A program made the position numbers and the translations under genes. The notes under the pieces are model-generated. The model searched no databases and was not told where the DNA came from. It was given only the letters and a program-made list of their open reading frames with translations. A DNA stretch of 64,000 nucleotides, taken from assembly GCF_034931365.1 (NCBI RefSeq), contig NZ_JAYGII010000001.1:163121-227120 (forward strand), written 5' to 3'. Below, one piece after another: positions 1 to 7,752 of the stretch; the first letter of the stretch is position 1, and every line of letters begins with the position of its first letter. The DNA comes from Natronospira elongata (GTDB lineage: Bacteria > Pseudomonadota > Gammaproteobacteria > Natronospirales > Natronospiraceae).

Positions 1-1
1 C

Positions 2-502
2 TTCACGGGGGTGCGCATTGCGGCCGGCATCGCTCACGGCCTCTCTCTGGGGGTCGGCTGCGGTCTGGTGCCGGTATCCAATCTGGAAGCTCTCGCAGTG
101 GCTGCCGCGACAGAGCGGGGAGAAGCCCAGGTGCTTACCGCCATCGATGCCCGCATGGGCGAGGTCTACTGGGCCGGTTTCGGCGTTGATGGTGATCAGC
201 TGAAAGTGATCGCGCCCGAACAGGTCTGTCCACCCAGTGCCGTCAGGGCGGGAGATATCGCGGTAAAGCAGGCGCTGGCCGTGGGGACCGGATGGGGCAC
301 CCATGGTGATGCCTTGATAGAGACACTGGGTGTTAGCCCCGCGACCATAATCCCGGATGCACTGCCGGATGCAGCCGTCATGCTTCGTATTGCCATGACC
401 CGCGTCGCCCAGGGGACCCGCCCACAGGCACCCAGCGCGGCACAGCCGGTTTACCTGCGGGACAAGGTTGCCGTCCCTGGCGGTGGGACAAATCCATCCT
501 GA
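2..502 (+). CDS. tsaB: TsaB, tRNA threonylcarbamoyladenosine (t6A) synthesis protein, 3' part
   Basis: The reading frame is already open at the left edge, so the N-terminal part lies outside the window; 166 residues remain. The first visible residues, FTGVRIAAGIAHGLSLG, match the conserved TsaB segment that follows the GPGSFTG motif. The rest (NLEALA, then AIDARMGEVYW) is also typical. TsaB is an inactive ASKHA-fold partner of TsaD and, with TsaE and TsaC, makes the t6A modification at position 37 of ANN-decoding tRNAs in the cytoplasm. An internal GTG at 11 could be mistaken for a start, but the frame continues upstream. The gene ends 85 bp before phoB and is not obviously part of the Pho operon. 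Confidence 0.85.
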   Translation, partial: FTGVRIAAGIAHGLSLGVGCGLVPVSNLEALAVAAATERGEAQVLTAIDARMGEVYWAGFGVDGDQLKVIAPEQVCPPSAVRAGDIAVKQALAVGTGWGTHGDALIETLGVSPATIIPDALPDAAVMLRIAMTRVAQGTRPQAPSAAQPVYLRDKVAVPGGGTNPS

Positions 503-524
503 TTGTCATCATCCGGGCACGAAA

Positions 525-546
525 CTGTCATTTCGCTGTAATATTG
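525..546 (+). promoter_or_regulatory. Pho box upstream of phoB
   Basis: Two 11-nt units, CTGTCATTTCG and CTGTAATATTG, sit in tandem and resemble the PhoB half-site CTGTCATAAAT. A -10-like TGTAAT begins at 553, 7 nt after the box. This implies autoregulation of phoBR, as known in E. coli. Binding is inferred from the sequence only. Confidence 0.7.
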
Positions 547-587
547 CACTGATGTAATCCGCATGGGTTTCAAGCATGGAAGGTTCC

Positions 588-1277
588 ATGAGCGGAAAAC
601 AGATATTGATCGTTGAGGATGACGCGGCCATCCGGGAGATGATCGCATTTTCTCTTAAGCGGGCCGGTTTTGCGGTCAGTGAGGCGGAGGATGCGGAGCA
701 GGCCCGGCTGAGAATCGCAGAGCAGCTGCCTGATCTGGTGATCCTGGACTGGATGCTGCCCGATACCAGTGGCCTGGAATATGCCCGCTTTCTAAAGCGG
801 GAAGAGCTGACCCGCCGGTTGCCGGTGATCATGTTGACTGCTCGTTCCGAGGAGGATGACAAGATCCGCGGCTTTGAGAGCGGTGTGGACGATTACATCA
901 CCAAGCCTTTCTCCTCTCGTGAAATGATCGCCCGGATCGAAGCCGTGCTGCGTCGTGCAGCGCCGGAGAGCGAAGACGAGCAGGTCAAGATCAATGGCCT
1001 GGAAGTGAACCTTGCCAGTCACCGGGTCTCTGCCGATGGTCAGTCCGTGGACCTTGGTCCCACGGAATATCGCTTGCTCACCTTTTTCATGACCCACCCT
1101 GATCGGGTCTACACTCGCGGGCAGTTGCTGGACCGGGTCTGGGGCAGCAATGTCTATGTGGAGGAGCGTACGGTGGATGTGCATATCCGCCGTCTGCGCA
1201 AGGCCTTGGCGCCCGTGGGCTATGACAACTATGTGCAGACGGTGCGGGGAACCGGTTACCGTTTTTCTTCCGACTGA
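588..1277 (+). CDS. phoB: Phosphate regulon response regulator PhoB
   Basis: OmpR/PhoB-family response regulator of 229 residues. The receiver domain (about 1-120) has the acidic pair D11-D12, phosphoacceptor D54 in LDWMLP, T84 and K106. A winged-helix DNA-binding domain follows (about 130-229, ending in VRGTGYRFSSD). It is phosphorylated by PhoR when phosphate is low and then binds Pho boxes. The start at 588 (MSGKQILIVED) fits the usual PhoB N-terminus and has a GGAAGG Shine-Dalgarno just upstream; an ATG at 576 would add four residues. phoR follows after 39 bp. Identification as PhoB rather than another OmpR-type regulator rests on the phoR-pst context and on the Pho box in front. Confidence 0.95.
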   Translation: MSGKQILIVEDDAAIREMIAFSLKRAGFAVSEAEDAEQARLRIAEQLPDLVILDWMLPDTSGLEYARFLKREELTRRLPVIMLTARSEEDDKIRGFESGVDDYITKPFSSREMIARIEAVLRRAAPESEDEQVKINGLEVNLASHRVSADGQSVDLGPTEYRLLTFFMTHPDRVYTRGQLLDRVWGSNVYVEERTVDVHIRRLRKALAPVGYDNYVQTVRGTGYRFSSD

Positions 1278-1316
1278 TGAGCGCCCGGTGACCCCGGGGA
1301 AAGGGAGGGTCGGTCA

Positions 1317-2615
1317 ATGCGAGCGCTCTGGTCGCTGGAACTGCTCAGGATTGTGCTGCTTCTGGTGCCGGCGGGCCTTCTGGGCTGGTTGAGCATCGGT
1401 CTGGCACCCGGGCTGGTTGTTGGCTTGTCCCTGTATGCCGCCTGGCATCTCTGGCAACTTTATCGTCTGGAGCGCTGGTTTCGGCTGGATCGGAAGAGAA
1501 ACCCTCCGGTGGGGTCCGGTCTCTGGGGAGAGGTTTTTGATCATTACTATCGACTCCAGCAACGTCATCTAAACCGAAAACGCCGCCTTGCCCGTGTGCT
1601 CCGGGAATTCCGCAGTTCCACCGAGGCCATGCCTGATGGCACCGTGGTGCTGGACCGGCAGGGTCATATCGTCTGGTTCAATCAATCGGCCCAGGCAATG
1701 ATTGGTCTCAAGGGCAGCCAGGACCTGGGGCAGCCCATCAGCAATCTCTTGAGGGAGCCACGCTTTCTCAAGCAGCTTTCCTCGAGAGAGGCCCCGGAAA
1801 CCATTGAAGTCGGTTCACCAATCCATCGTGACCGGTGGCTCAATCTGAGCGTCGTCCCCTATGGCGAGGGTCAGCGCTTGCTGTTGATCCGAGATGTGAC
1901 CCGTTTGCACCGCCTGGAACGCATGCGGCGCGATTTTGTCGCCAATGCCTCCCACGAGCTTCGCTCTCCCTTGACTGTGGTACAGGGCTATCTGGACGCA
2001 CTGGGAGAGGATCCCCATGTGCAGTCCGAATGGCAGCGGCCGGTGGAGGAGATGCAGCGACAGACCCAGCGCATGACTTCAATTGTCAATGACATGCTGG
2101 AACTGTCTCGGTTGGAGACAGAGGAGCCGGATGCGATCCGGGATCCGGTGGATGTGAGAGGCATGCTCAACCGCCTCAGGGAGGAAGCCCTGGCGCTGGG
2201 GAAAGGGCCGCGGGATGTGCAGGTTGAAGTAAGTGGACGGCCCATGATGCTGGGTGTGGAATCAGAGCTCTATAGCGCCTTCTCCAATCTCGTATTCAAC
2301 GCCATGCGTTACACGCCGGAATCCGGCAGTGTTCGGCTTGTCTGGGATATTACGCCGGCCGGTTCAGGGCGTTTCTCCGTAATTGATACGGGTCAGGGTG
2401 TTGAGCCCAAGCATATCCCTCATCTTACTCAGCGTTTTTACCGTGCCGATCCGGCTCGGACCCGAAAAGAAGGCGGCACCGGTCTGGGCCTGGCAATTGC
2501 GAAACATGTCATACAGCGACATGGCGGTCGTCTGGAGATTGAAAGTCAGCCCGGCAAGGGCAGCACTTTCCGTTGCATACTTCCTGCCGATCGTGTTCAG
2601 GCATCACCAAATTGA
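1317..2615 (+). CDS. phoR: Phosphate regulon sensor histidine kinase PhoR
   Basis: Inner-membrane sensor kinase, 432 residues. Two hydrophobic segments lie within residues 4-45, followed by a basic linker and a PAS domain (about 95-190, MPDGTVVLDRQGHIVWFN). The HisKA region has the phospho-accepting H213 in FVANASHELRSPL. The HATPase_c domain carries an N box (NLVFNAMRYTP), a G1 box (DTGQGV) and a G2 box (GGTGLGLAIAKH). Length and domain order match PhoR. It phosphorylates PhoB at low phosphate and dephosphorylates it when the Pst complex and PhoU signal plenty. A purine-rich AGGGAGG precedes the ATG. Confidence 0.94.
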   Translation: MRALWSLELLRIVLLLVPAGLLGWLSIGLAPGLVVGLSLYAAWHLWQLYRLERWFRLDRKRNPPVGSGLWGEVFDHYYRLQQRHLNRKRRLARVLREFRSSTEAMPDGTVVLDRQGHIVWFNQSAQAMIGLKGSQDLGQPISNLLREPRFLKQLSSREAPETIEVGSPIHRDRWLNLSVVPYGEGQRLLLIRDVTRLHRLERMRRDFVANASHELRSPLTVVQGYLDALGEDPHVQSEWQRPVEEMQRQTQRMTSIVNDMLELSRLETEEPDAIRDPVDVRGMLNRLREEALALGKGPRDVQVEVSGRPMMLGVESELYSAFSNLVFNAMRYTPESGSVRLVWDITPAGSGRFSVIDTGQGVEPKHIPHLTQRFYRADPARTRKEGGTGLGLAIAKHVIQRHGGRLEIESQPGKGSTFRCILPADRVQASPN

Positions 2616-2649
2616 AACAAAGGCTTCACGTACTCGTCATTCATTGGGC

Positions 2650-2683
2650 CTAGGATGCCCCTGTCACTTCGGGACCTTTTATA
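2650..2683 (+). promoter_or_regulatory. Degenerate Pho box and -10 upstream of the porin gene
   Basis: One good half-site, CTGTCACTTCG (2661-2671), is preceded by a poor one at 2650-2660 (CTAGGATGCCC). A TTTATA hexamer starts at 2678, with the same 7-nt spacing seen at the phoB, pstS and pstC boxes. The second half-site is weak, so this call is less certain than the other three. Confidence 0.45.
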
Positions 2684-2771
2684 GGAATCCCTGGTGGAAG
2701 GGGCCCGGGAATTTGTCCGGCGCGCCAATACCTGACTCGATAAACTACTGAGGCTGTAAGGAGAATATTGA

Positions 2772-3884
2772 ATGAACATGATCAAGTTCGGCACGCTTGC
2801 CCTCACTGCCGCTATTGGCGTCTCCGTTGCGGTGCCGGCCATGGCCGATCCCAAGCCCCGGGGGCGGATACATCTCGACTACGCCTTGCATGATGAAGAT
2901 AATATCGATCTGGCGGATGGTCATCGACTCCGTCGTGCCCGTCTGGGTGTGAGTGGCAGTGTTGACGACAACTGGTCCTATCAGTCGGAAATCGACTTCG
3001 CGGAAAATGGTGTTGGCTTTCGCGATGTCTATCTGCGTTATACGGGCCTGGAGAATGGTGACCTCACTATCGGCCATTTCAAGGTGCCTTTCGGCATGGA
3101 TGAGCTGACCAGCTCGAATCACCTTGCTTTCATCGAGCGGTCCCTGCCCACCAGCTTTGCTCAGTCCCGTCGTACCGGCTTCGGTTACCGCAGCGGTGGT
3201 GATAACTGGGGATTCGCCAGCATGCTCTTTGGCCAGGGGGTCGGAACCAACAATGACCGTGTTTCTGACGGTGCTGACGAGGGTTTTGGTATTGGCGCCC
3301 GCATTTTCGGCACCCCGGTGAACAATGACAACAGTATTCTCCACCTGGGCGCGGCCTTTACCAGCGAAGACACTGCTTCCAGTGAGGACGAAACCGCACG
3401 CTTTCGGGCCCGTCCCGAGTCCCGGGTCACGGGTATTCGACTCGTGGATACCGGCACCATCGATGAGGTTGACCGAATCAACCGCTTTGGCCTGGAGGCC
3501 GGTTATCAGGTTGGTGCCCTGACTCTGCAAGGTGAGTATCTGTCAGTGAGCACGGACCGGAAAAGCGGCTTCAGCGATGTGGATTTTGATGGCTATTACG
3601 CCCAAGCCAGTTACGTCTTCGGGGGCTCGAAGCGGGCCTACCGTGGCGGTGCCTTCCGTAACCCGGAAGTCGGATCCTGGGAAGTTGCCCTGCGCTACAG
3701 TCATATTGATCTGAATGATGGCGATTTCCAGGGTGGTGAACAGGACAATATCACCCTCGGCTTGAACTACTATGCCGCCAAGAATGTTCGGTTCATGTGG
3801 AACTATATCGCGGTGGACGCCGATATGGGTGGCGTATCGGACAAGCCCAATATCTTCCTCTTCCGAACTCAGGTTTCCTTCTGA
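2772..3884 (+). CDS. Phosphate-selective porin O/P family outer-membrane protein
   Basis: 370-residue precursor. The N-terminal signal peptide (about 1-25, ending AVPAMA before DPKPRG) directs export. The rest alternates short polar and aromatic beta strands and ends in a C-terminal Phe (FLFRTQVSF), as expected of an outer-membrane barrel. The start of the mature protein (GRIHLDYA, then a RRARLGVSG segment) resembles the OprO/OprP porin family, which forms trimeric anion channels. Its place between phoR and pstS, with a probable Pho box, suggests it supplies phosphate to periplasmic PstS. Substrate choice (phosphate, polyphosphate or other anions) cannot be read here. An AGGAG Shine-Dalgarno lies about 8 nt before the ATG, and a strong terminator follows. 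Confidence 0.85.
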   Translation: MNMIKFGTLALTAAIGVSVAVPAMADPKPRGRIHLDYALHDEDNIDLADGHRLRRARLGVSGSVDDNWSYQSEIDFAENGVGFRDVYLRYTGLENGDLTIGHFKVPFGMDELTSSNHLAFIERSLPTSFAQSRRTGFGYRSGGDNWGFASMLFGQGVGTNNDRVSDGADEGFGIGARIFGTPVNNDNSILHLGAAFTSEDTASSEDETARFRARPESRVTGIRLVDTGTIDEVDRINRFGLEAGYQVGALTLQGEYLSVSTDRKSGFSDVDFDGYYAQASYVFGGSKRAYRGGAFRNPEVGSWEVALRYSHIDLNDGDFQGGEQDNITLGLNYYAAKNVRFMWNYIAVDADMGGVSDKPNIFLFRTQVSF

Positions 3885-3912
3885 CACCCTCTTAGTAGTA
3901 GGTGCTTTTGTG

Positions 3913-3943
3913 AAAGGCCCTGTCTTCGGCAGGGCCTTTTCTT
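3913..3943 (+). terminator. Rho-independent terminator after the porin gene
   Basis: A perfect 10-bp stem (AAAGGCCCTG / CAGGGCCTTT) with a 7-nt loop is followed by TTTTCTT. It lies 28 bp after the porin stop codon and separates the porin transcript from pstS, which has its own Pho box. Confidence 0.85.
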
Positions 3944-4018
3944 GTTTTGCTGGTCCCGCCCTATAGACCAGCGGCATGGTGTTTCTGGCCGGGGCCATAG
4001 ATAGGCCATGGCAAGCCG

Positions 4019-4080
4019 AAGGCAAAGCCCTGCCGGCTCCAAGGCCGGGACGCAAGCTGTCATTGCCATGGAAGGGTAAT
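4019..4080 (-). repeat. Partial copy C of the dispersed intergenic repeat
   Basis: Read on the minus strand this stretch contains CGGCCTTGGAGCCGGCAGGG, preceded by TCCATGGCAATGAC. It aligns with the left part of the repeats at 52264-52418 and 63878-64000 but lacks their right half. It lies in the 345-bp gap between the porin and pstS, which otherwise holds only the porin terminator and the pstS promoter. Confidence 0.6.
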
Positions 4081-4105
4081 ATCCCGACTGATCAACGCCT
4101 GGGAG

Positions 4106-4127
4106 CGGTCACAAAACTGTCAAATCA
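4106..4127 (+). promoter_or_regulatory. Pho box upstream of pstS
   Basis: Tandem 11-nt units CGGTCACAAAA and CTGTCAAATCA fit the PhoB-binding consensus well. A -10-like TACCAT begins at 4134, 7 nt downstream. This predicts phosphate-starvation induction of pstS from its own promoter. Confidence 0.8.
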
Positions 4128-4229
4128 CTTTCCTACCATTGTCATTCTTCAGGCCGACAATGCTCCTGCGTATCGGGGAGACACTGGGTTTCCCTGCATT
4201 GACTCGCAAACCTGAAGAGGGAAGTGACC

Positions 4230-5192
4230 ATGCTGAGAAAGCTGATGACCGCCGGAATTGTCGCCGGACTGGCTGCCCCCGTCGTGGCGGTAGCCGATGT
4301 GGACCCCAACCTGCCCGAATACGAGGCCGTCTCCGGGATTTCCGGAAACCTGTCCTCCCAGGGCTCGGATACCCTGAACAACCTCATGGCCCTGTGGGCC
4401 GAGGAATTCCAGGACTTCTATCCCAACGTCAATATCCAGATCCAGGGTGCCGGCACCTCCACCGCCCCGCCCGCCCTGGCCGAAGGGACCGCCAACTTCG
4501 GGCCCATGAGCCGTGGCATGCGTGACAGCGAAATGGCCGACTTCGAGCGGGCACATGGTTATGAAGCCACACTGGTGCCGGTGGCCATCGACGTGCTTGC
4601 GGTCTACGTCAATCGGGACAATCCCATCGACGGTCTTACCATTCCGCAGATAGACGCCATTTTCTCCGACACCCGCCGCTGTGGTCACGATGAAACCATC
4701 ACCCGCTGGGGGCAGGTCGGCCTGAGTGGTGCCTGGTCCAACCGGGATATCACTCTCTACAGTCGTAATGCCGTCTCCGGGACCTATGGCTACTTCCGTC
4801 AGCATGCCCTCTGCGATGGCGACTTCAAGGATGCCATCAACGAGCAGCCCGGTTCCGCCTCCGTGGTGCAGGGCGTCACGGAATCCCGTAATGGCATTGG
4901 CTACTCGGGCATTGGTTACAACACCTCGGGCGTGAAAGCCATCAAGGTCGGTCGTGAGGATGGCGAGCTTTTCGAGCCCAACGCCGAGAACGCAGCTACC
5001 GGCGATTATCCGCTGGCTCGCTTCCTGTACGTGGCGGTGAACAAGCACCCCAACGAGGAACTGCCGCCCCTGGAGCGTGAGTTTTTCAGGCTGGTGCTGT
5101 CCCGACAGGGCCAGGAAGTGACCGTTCGTGACGGCTTCATCCCCCTGCCGGCCTCCGTCGCTGAACAGTGGAGAGATCGTCTGGGCCTGTAA
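4230..5192 (+). CDS. pstS: Periplasmic phosphate-binding protein PstS
   Basis: 320-residue substrate-binding protein of the high-affinity phosphate ABC importer. A signal peptide (about 1-22, ending VVAVA) precedes DVDPNLPEYEAVSGISG. Phosphate-contact segments typical of the Pseudomonas-type PstS family are visible, including SQGSDTLNNLMALWAEEF near the N-terminus, GAGTSTAPPAL and FGPMSRGM. The chosen ATG has a GAAGAGGG Shine-Dalgarno; a GTG two codons earlier is possible. It delivers phosphate to PstCA. A terminator follows, and pstC has a separate Pho promoter, which would let PstS be made in excess over the permease. Confidence 0.93.
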   Translation: MLRKLMTAGIVAGLAAPVVAVADVDPNLPEYEAVSGISGNLSSQGSDTLNNLMALWAEEFQDFYPNVNIQIQGAGTSTAPPALAEGTANFGPMSRGMRDSEMADFERAHGYEATLVPVAIDVLAVYVNRDNPIDGLTIPQIDAIFSDTRRCGHDETITRWGQVGLSGAWSNRDITLYSRNAVSGTYGYFRQHALCDGDFKDAINEQPGSASVVQGVTESRNGIGYSGIGYNTSGVKAIKVGREDGELFEPNAENAATGDYPLARFLYVAVNKHPNEELPPLEREFFRLVLSRQGQEVTVRDGFIPLPASVAEQWRDRLGL

Positions 5193-5225
5193 CACAGCCC
5201 CTTCACGTTCATTGATGTGGCAGAG

Positions 5226-5253
5226 CGCCCGGTGACAGCCGGGCGTTTTTTTT
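5226..5253 (+). terminator. Rho-independent terminator after pstS
   Basis: Stem CGCCCGG / CCGGGCG (7 bp) is followed by eight consecutive T residues at 5246-5253, 34 bp after the pstS stop codon. Confidence 0.85.
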
Positions 5254-5308
5254 AATGTAATCAATGGCGTGTTTCATTAATGAGATCCTTAACCATTGTG
5301 TCGCGAAA

Positions 5309-5330
5309 CTGTCATGTTTCTGTCATGAGT
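5309..5330 (+). promoter_or_regulatory. Pho box upstream of pstC
   Basis: Two nearly identical 11-nt units, CTGTCATGTTT and CTGTCATGAGT, form the best Pho box in the window. A -10-like TAGCAT starts at 5337, 7 nt downstream, which puts the transcript start near 5349. It should drive pstC-pstA-pstB-phoU and rules out translation starting at the in-frame GTG at 5329. Confidence 0.85.
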
Positions 5331-5382
5331 GCTCCGTAGCATTGCCGGCGCAACGAGCGGACCCGTTCAGGACGGGCCACAA

Positions 5383-7716
5383 ATGGAAGCAGGCACTCGG
5401 GACAGATCAACGATGAGCAAGCAGAGTGAAGCAGGGTCGCCGGAGGCGGGCCACGGTGACGACGGCCTGATGCCCGGGCCGGAGGCCCGGACCCGGCTGC
5501 GTCGCTGGCGTCGAACCAAGGACTGGTTTGCCAAGGGTTTTGTGGCCATGGCGGGGATCGGTGTGATTATCTCCCTGGCGACCATCTTCGTGTATCTGTT
5601 CAGCGAAGTGACTCCCCTGTTCAAGGGTGCGGATCTGGATGAGCCGATCAGTTACGAAATGCCGGGTTTTGATCAGGCCGAGACACTCTATTTCGCCACT
5701 GATCGGCATAACGCCGTGGGCGTTCGCTATACGAGCGAGGGCCAGGCGATATATTTCCAGCCGGAGTCCGGTGAAGTCCTGCGAACCGAAATGCTGGACA
5801 TTCCCCTCGGCGTGGCGATTACCAGCTTTGCGACCGGCGAGCCGCGGACCGGGTTGGCCGCATTTGGCCTGTCTGACGGTACAGCCCTGGTGGTTCAACT
5901 CGAGTATGAGATCACTTATCCGGACAATCAACGCCAAGTAACCCCTCGCCTCAGGTTCCCGTTGGGCGAAGAACCCATTCGGGTCGCCGAAGAACGTATT
6001 GCGGTGCGCAATATCGCCGTCCAGGAGGGGGGGCGCGGTTATGCCCTGATAACCGAGACCACCAACGGGGCATTGACTTATGCGCGCTACGAGGCCCGGC
6101 GTCACTTCATGACTGACGAGGTGGAGCTGACTCGTAGCATGCATGCGCTGCCGACGCCCCCCGGTGAGATCTCCTCCATGCTGGTGGACATTACCCTGCG
6201 CAACCTGGTGATCGGCGACCAGCAGGGTAGTCTCCATTATTATGATATCCACCGTCCGGAGCAGGCTCGCCTGGTGGACAGTACCAGCGTGGTGGAAGGG
6301 GTGGAGGGCGGCGTCACCGCCATGGAATACCTGTTGGGCACCGTGTCTATCATCGTCGGCGGGGCCGATGGTTCCCTGACCCAATGGTTCCTGGTTCGCG
6401 ACGAGGACAATGTTCGGCGTCTGACCCGCATTCGCGAGTTCGATCGTCATCCGGGTGCCATTACCCATATCTTCCCGGAATATGCCCGCAAGGGATTTAT
6501 TGTCGGTGATGAAAGTGGTCATGTGGGGGTGCATTACGGAACATCAGCCCGCACTCTGGCCATGGAGCAGGTTTCCGATCAGCCCATCCGGCGGGTAGCC
6601 GTCTCACCGCGCAACAACAGCTTCCTGTTCACGGATGCGCCGGACCGGCTCACGTTCGGCCGCATGACCAATCCCCACCCGGAAATATCCTTCGGCGCCC
6701 TGTGGAACCGGGTCTGGTACGAGGGCCGTGATCGGCCGGAGTATGTGTGGCAATCATCTTCGGCCACCGACGAGTTCGAGCCCAAGTTCAGCTTCGTGCC
6801 CCTGTCCGTCGGGACCCTCAAGGCCGCGTTCTACGCCATGCTTTTTGCCATGCCATTGGCAATCATGGGCGCCATCTACACGGCCTATTTCATGACGCCC
6901 CGCCTGCGCGGCGTGGTCAAGCCAACCATCGAGATCATGGAGGCCCTGCCGACGGTCATTCTGGGTTTTCTCGCCGGGCTGTGGATGGCGCCCTTTGTGG
7001 AGAACAACCTGCCGGCGGTATTCAGCATTCTGATCCTGATGCCCGTCTTCATGATGGCGGCCGCTTTTTTGTGGACACGTGTGCTCCCGGTCACTCTGCG
7101 TGAGCGGGTGCCGCCAGGCTGGGAGGCCGCCATACTGGTGCCGGTGGTGCTGGTGGTGGGCTATGTCTGCGTCAGTGCCAGCCCCTGGGTAGAGGTGGCC
7201 CTGTTTGACGGTGACATGCGCCAGTGGTTTACCGAGCAGGGTATCGCCTACGACCAGCGTAACGCTCTGGTTGTGGGCTTCGCCATGGGCTTTGCAGTGA
7301 TTCCCACCATCTTCTCCATTGCCGAGGACGCGGTGTTCAACGTGCCCAAGCACCTGACTCAGGGCTCCCTGGCTCTCGGCGCAACACCGTGGCAGACCAT
7401 GGTGGGAGTCGTGCTGCTTACCGCCAGCCCGGGGATCTTTTCCGGGGTAATGATCGGCTTCGGCCGAGCCGTGGGCGAGACCATGATTGTGTTGATGGCC
7501 ACCGGGAACAGCCCGGTGGTGAATTTCAATATCTTCGAGGGAATGCGCACCCTGTCGGCCAACATTGCCGTGGAGATGGGCGAGGCCGCCCGCGGCGGGA
7601 CGCATTACCGGATTCTCTTCCTGGCGGCGCTGGTTCTGTTCATGGCGACCTTTGTCCTCAACACCATTGCCGAAATCGTCCGCCAGCGTCTGCGGCGCAA
7701 GTACAGCTCACTCTGA
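5383..7716 (+). CDS. pstC: Phosphate ABC transporter permease PstC, long form
   Basis: Inner-membrane subunit of the Pst importer. At 777 residues it is far longer than E. coli PstC (about 320). One N-terminal membrane segment (about 50-75, GVIISLATIFVYLF) is followed by a periplasmic-looking domain of about 400 residues with repeated short beta-type stretches (for example GVEGGVTAMEYLLG). The canonical permease core comes last, with about five membrane spans and the ABC-contact loop GSLALGATPWQTMVGVV. Long PstC proteins with such an insert are known from Pseudomonas relatives. The start is uncertain: ATG 5383 has AGGACGG upstream, while ATG 5413 (MSKQSEAG) is also reasonable. pstA follows after 36 bp. 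Confidence 0.9.
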   Translation: MEAGTRDRSTMSKQSEAGSPEAGHGDDGLMPGPEARTRLRRWRRTKDWFAKGFVAMAGIGVIISLATIFVYLFSEVTPLFKGADLDEPISYEMPGFDQAETLYFATDRHNAVGVRYTSEGQAIYFQPESGEVLRTEMLDIPLGVAITSFATGEPRTGLAAFGLSDGTALVVQLEYEITYPDNQRQVTPRLRFPLGEEPIRVAEERIAVRNIAVQEGGRGYALITETTNGALTYARYEARRHFMTDEVELTRSMHALPTPPGEISSMLVDITLRNLVIGDQQGSLHYYDIHRPEQARLVDSTSVVEGVEGGVTAMEYLLGTVSIIVGGADGSLTQWFLVRDEDNVRRLTRIREFDRHPGAITHIFPEYARKGFIVGDESGHVGVHYGTSARTLAMEQVSDQPIRRVAVSPRNNSFLFTDAPDRLTFGRMTNPHPEISFGALWNRVWYEGRDRPEYVWQSSSATDEFEPKFSFVPLSVGTLKAAFYAMLFAMPLAIMGAIYTAYFMTPRLRGVVKPTIEIMEALPTVILGFLAGLWMAPFVENNLPAVFSILILMPVFMMAAAFLWTRVLPVTLRERVPPGWEAAILVPVVLVVGYVCVSASPWVEVALFDGDMRQWFTEQGIAYDQRNALVVGFAMGFAVIPTIFSIAEDAVFNVPKHLTQGSLALGATPWQTMVGVVLLTASPGIFSGVMIGFGRAVGETMIVLMATGNSPVVNFNIFEGMRTLSANIAVEMGEAARGGTHYRILFLAALVLFMATFVLNTIAEIVRQRLRRKYSSL

Positions 7717-7752
7717 TCCCGCCATCGGGACGGTATTGACGGGAAACATGCA

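Noticed and set aside
5329..5412. In-frame GTG at 5329 as pstC start
   Set aside because: It lies within the Pho box and upstream of the predicted transcript start near 5349.
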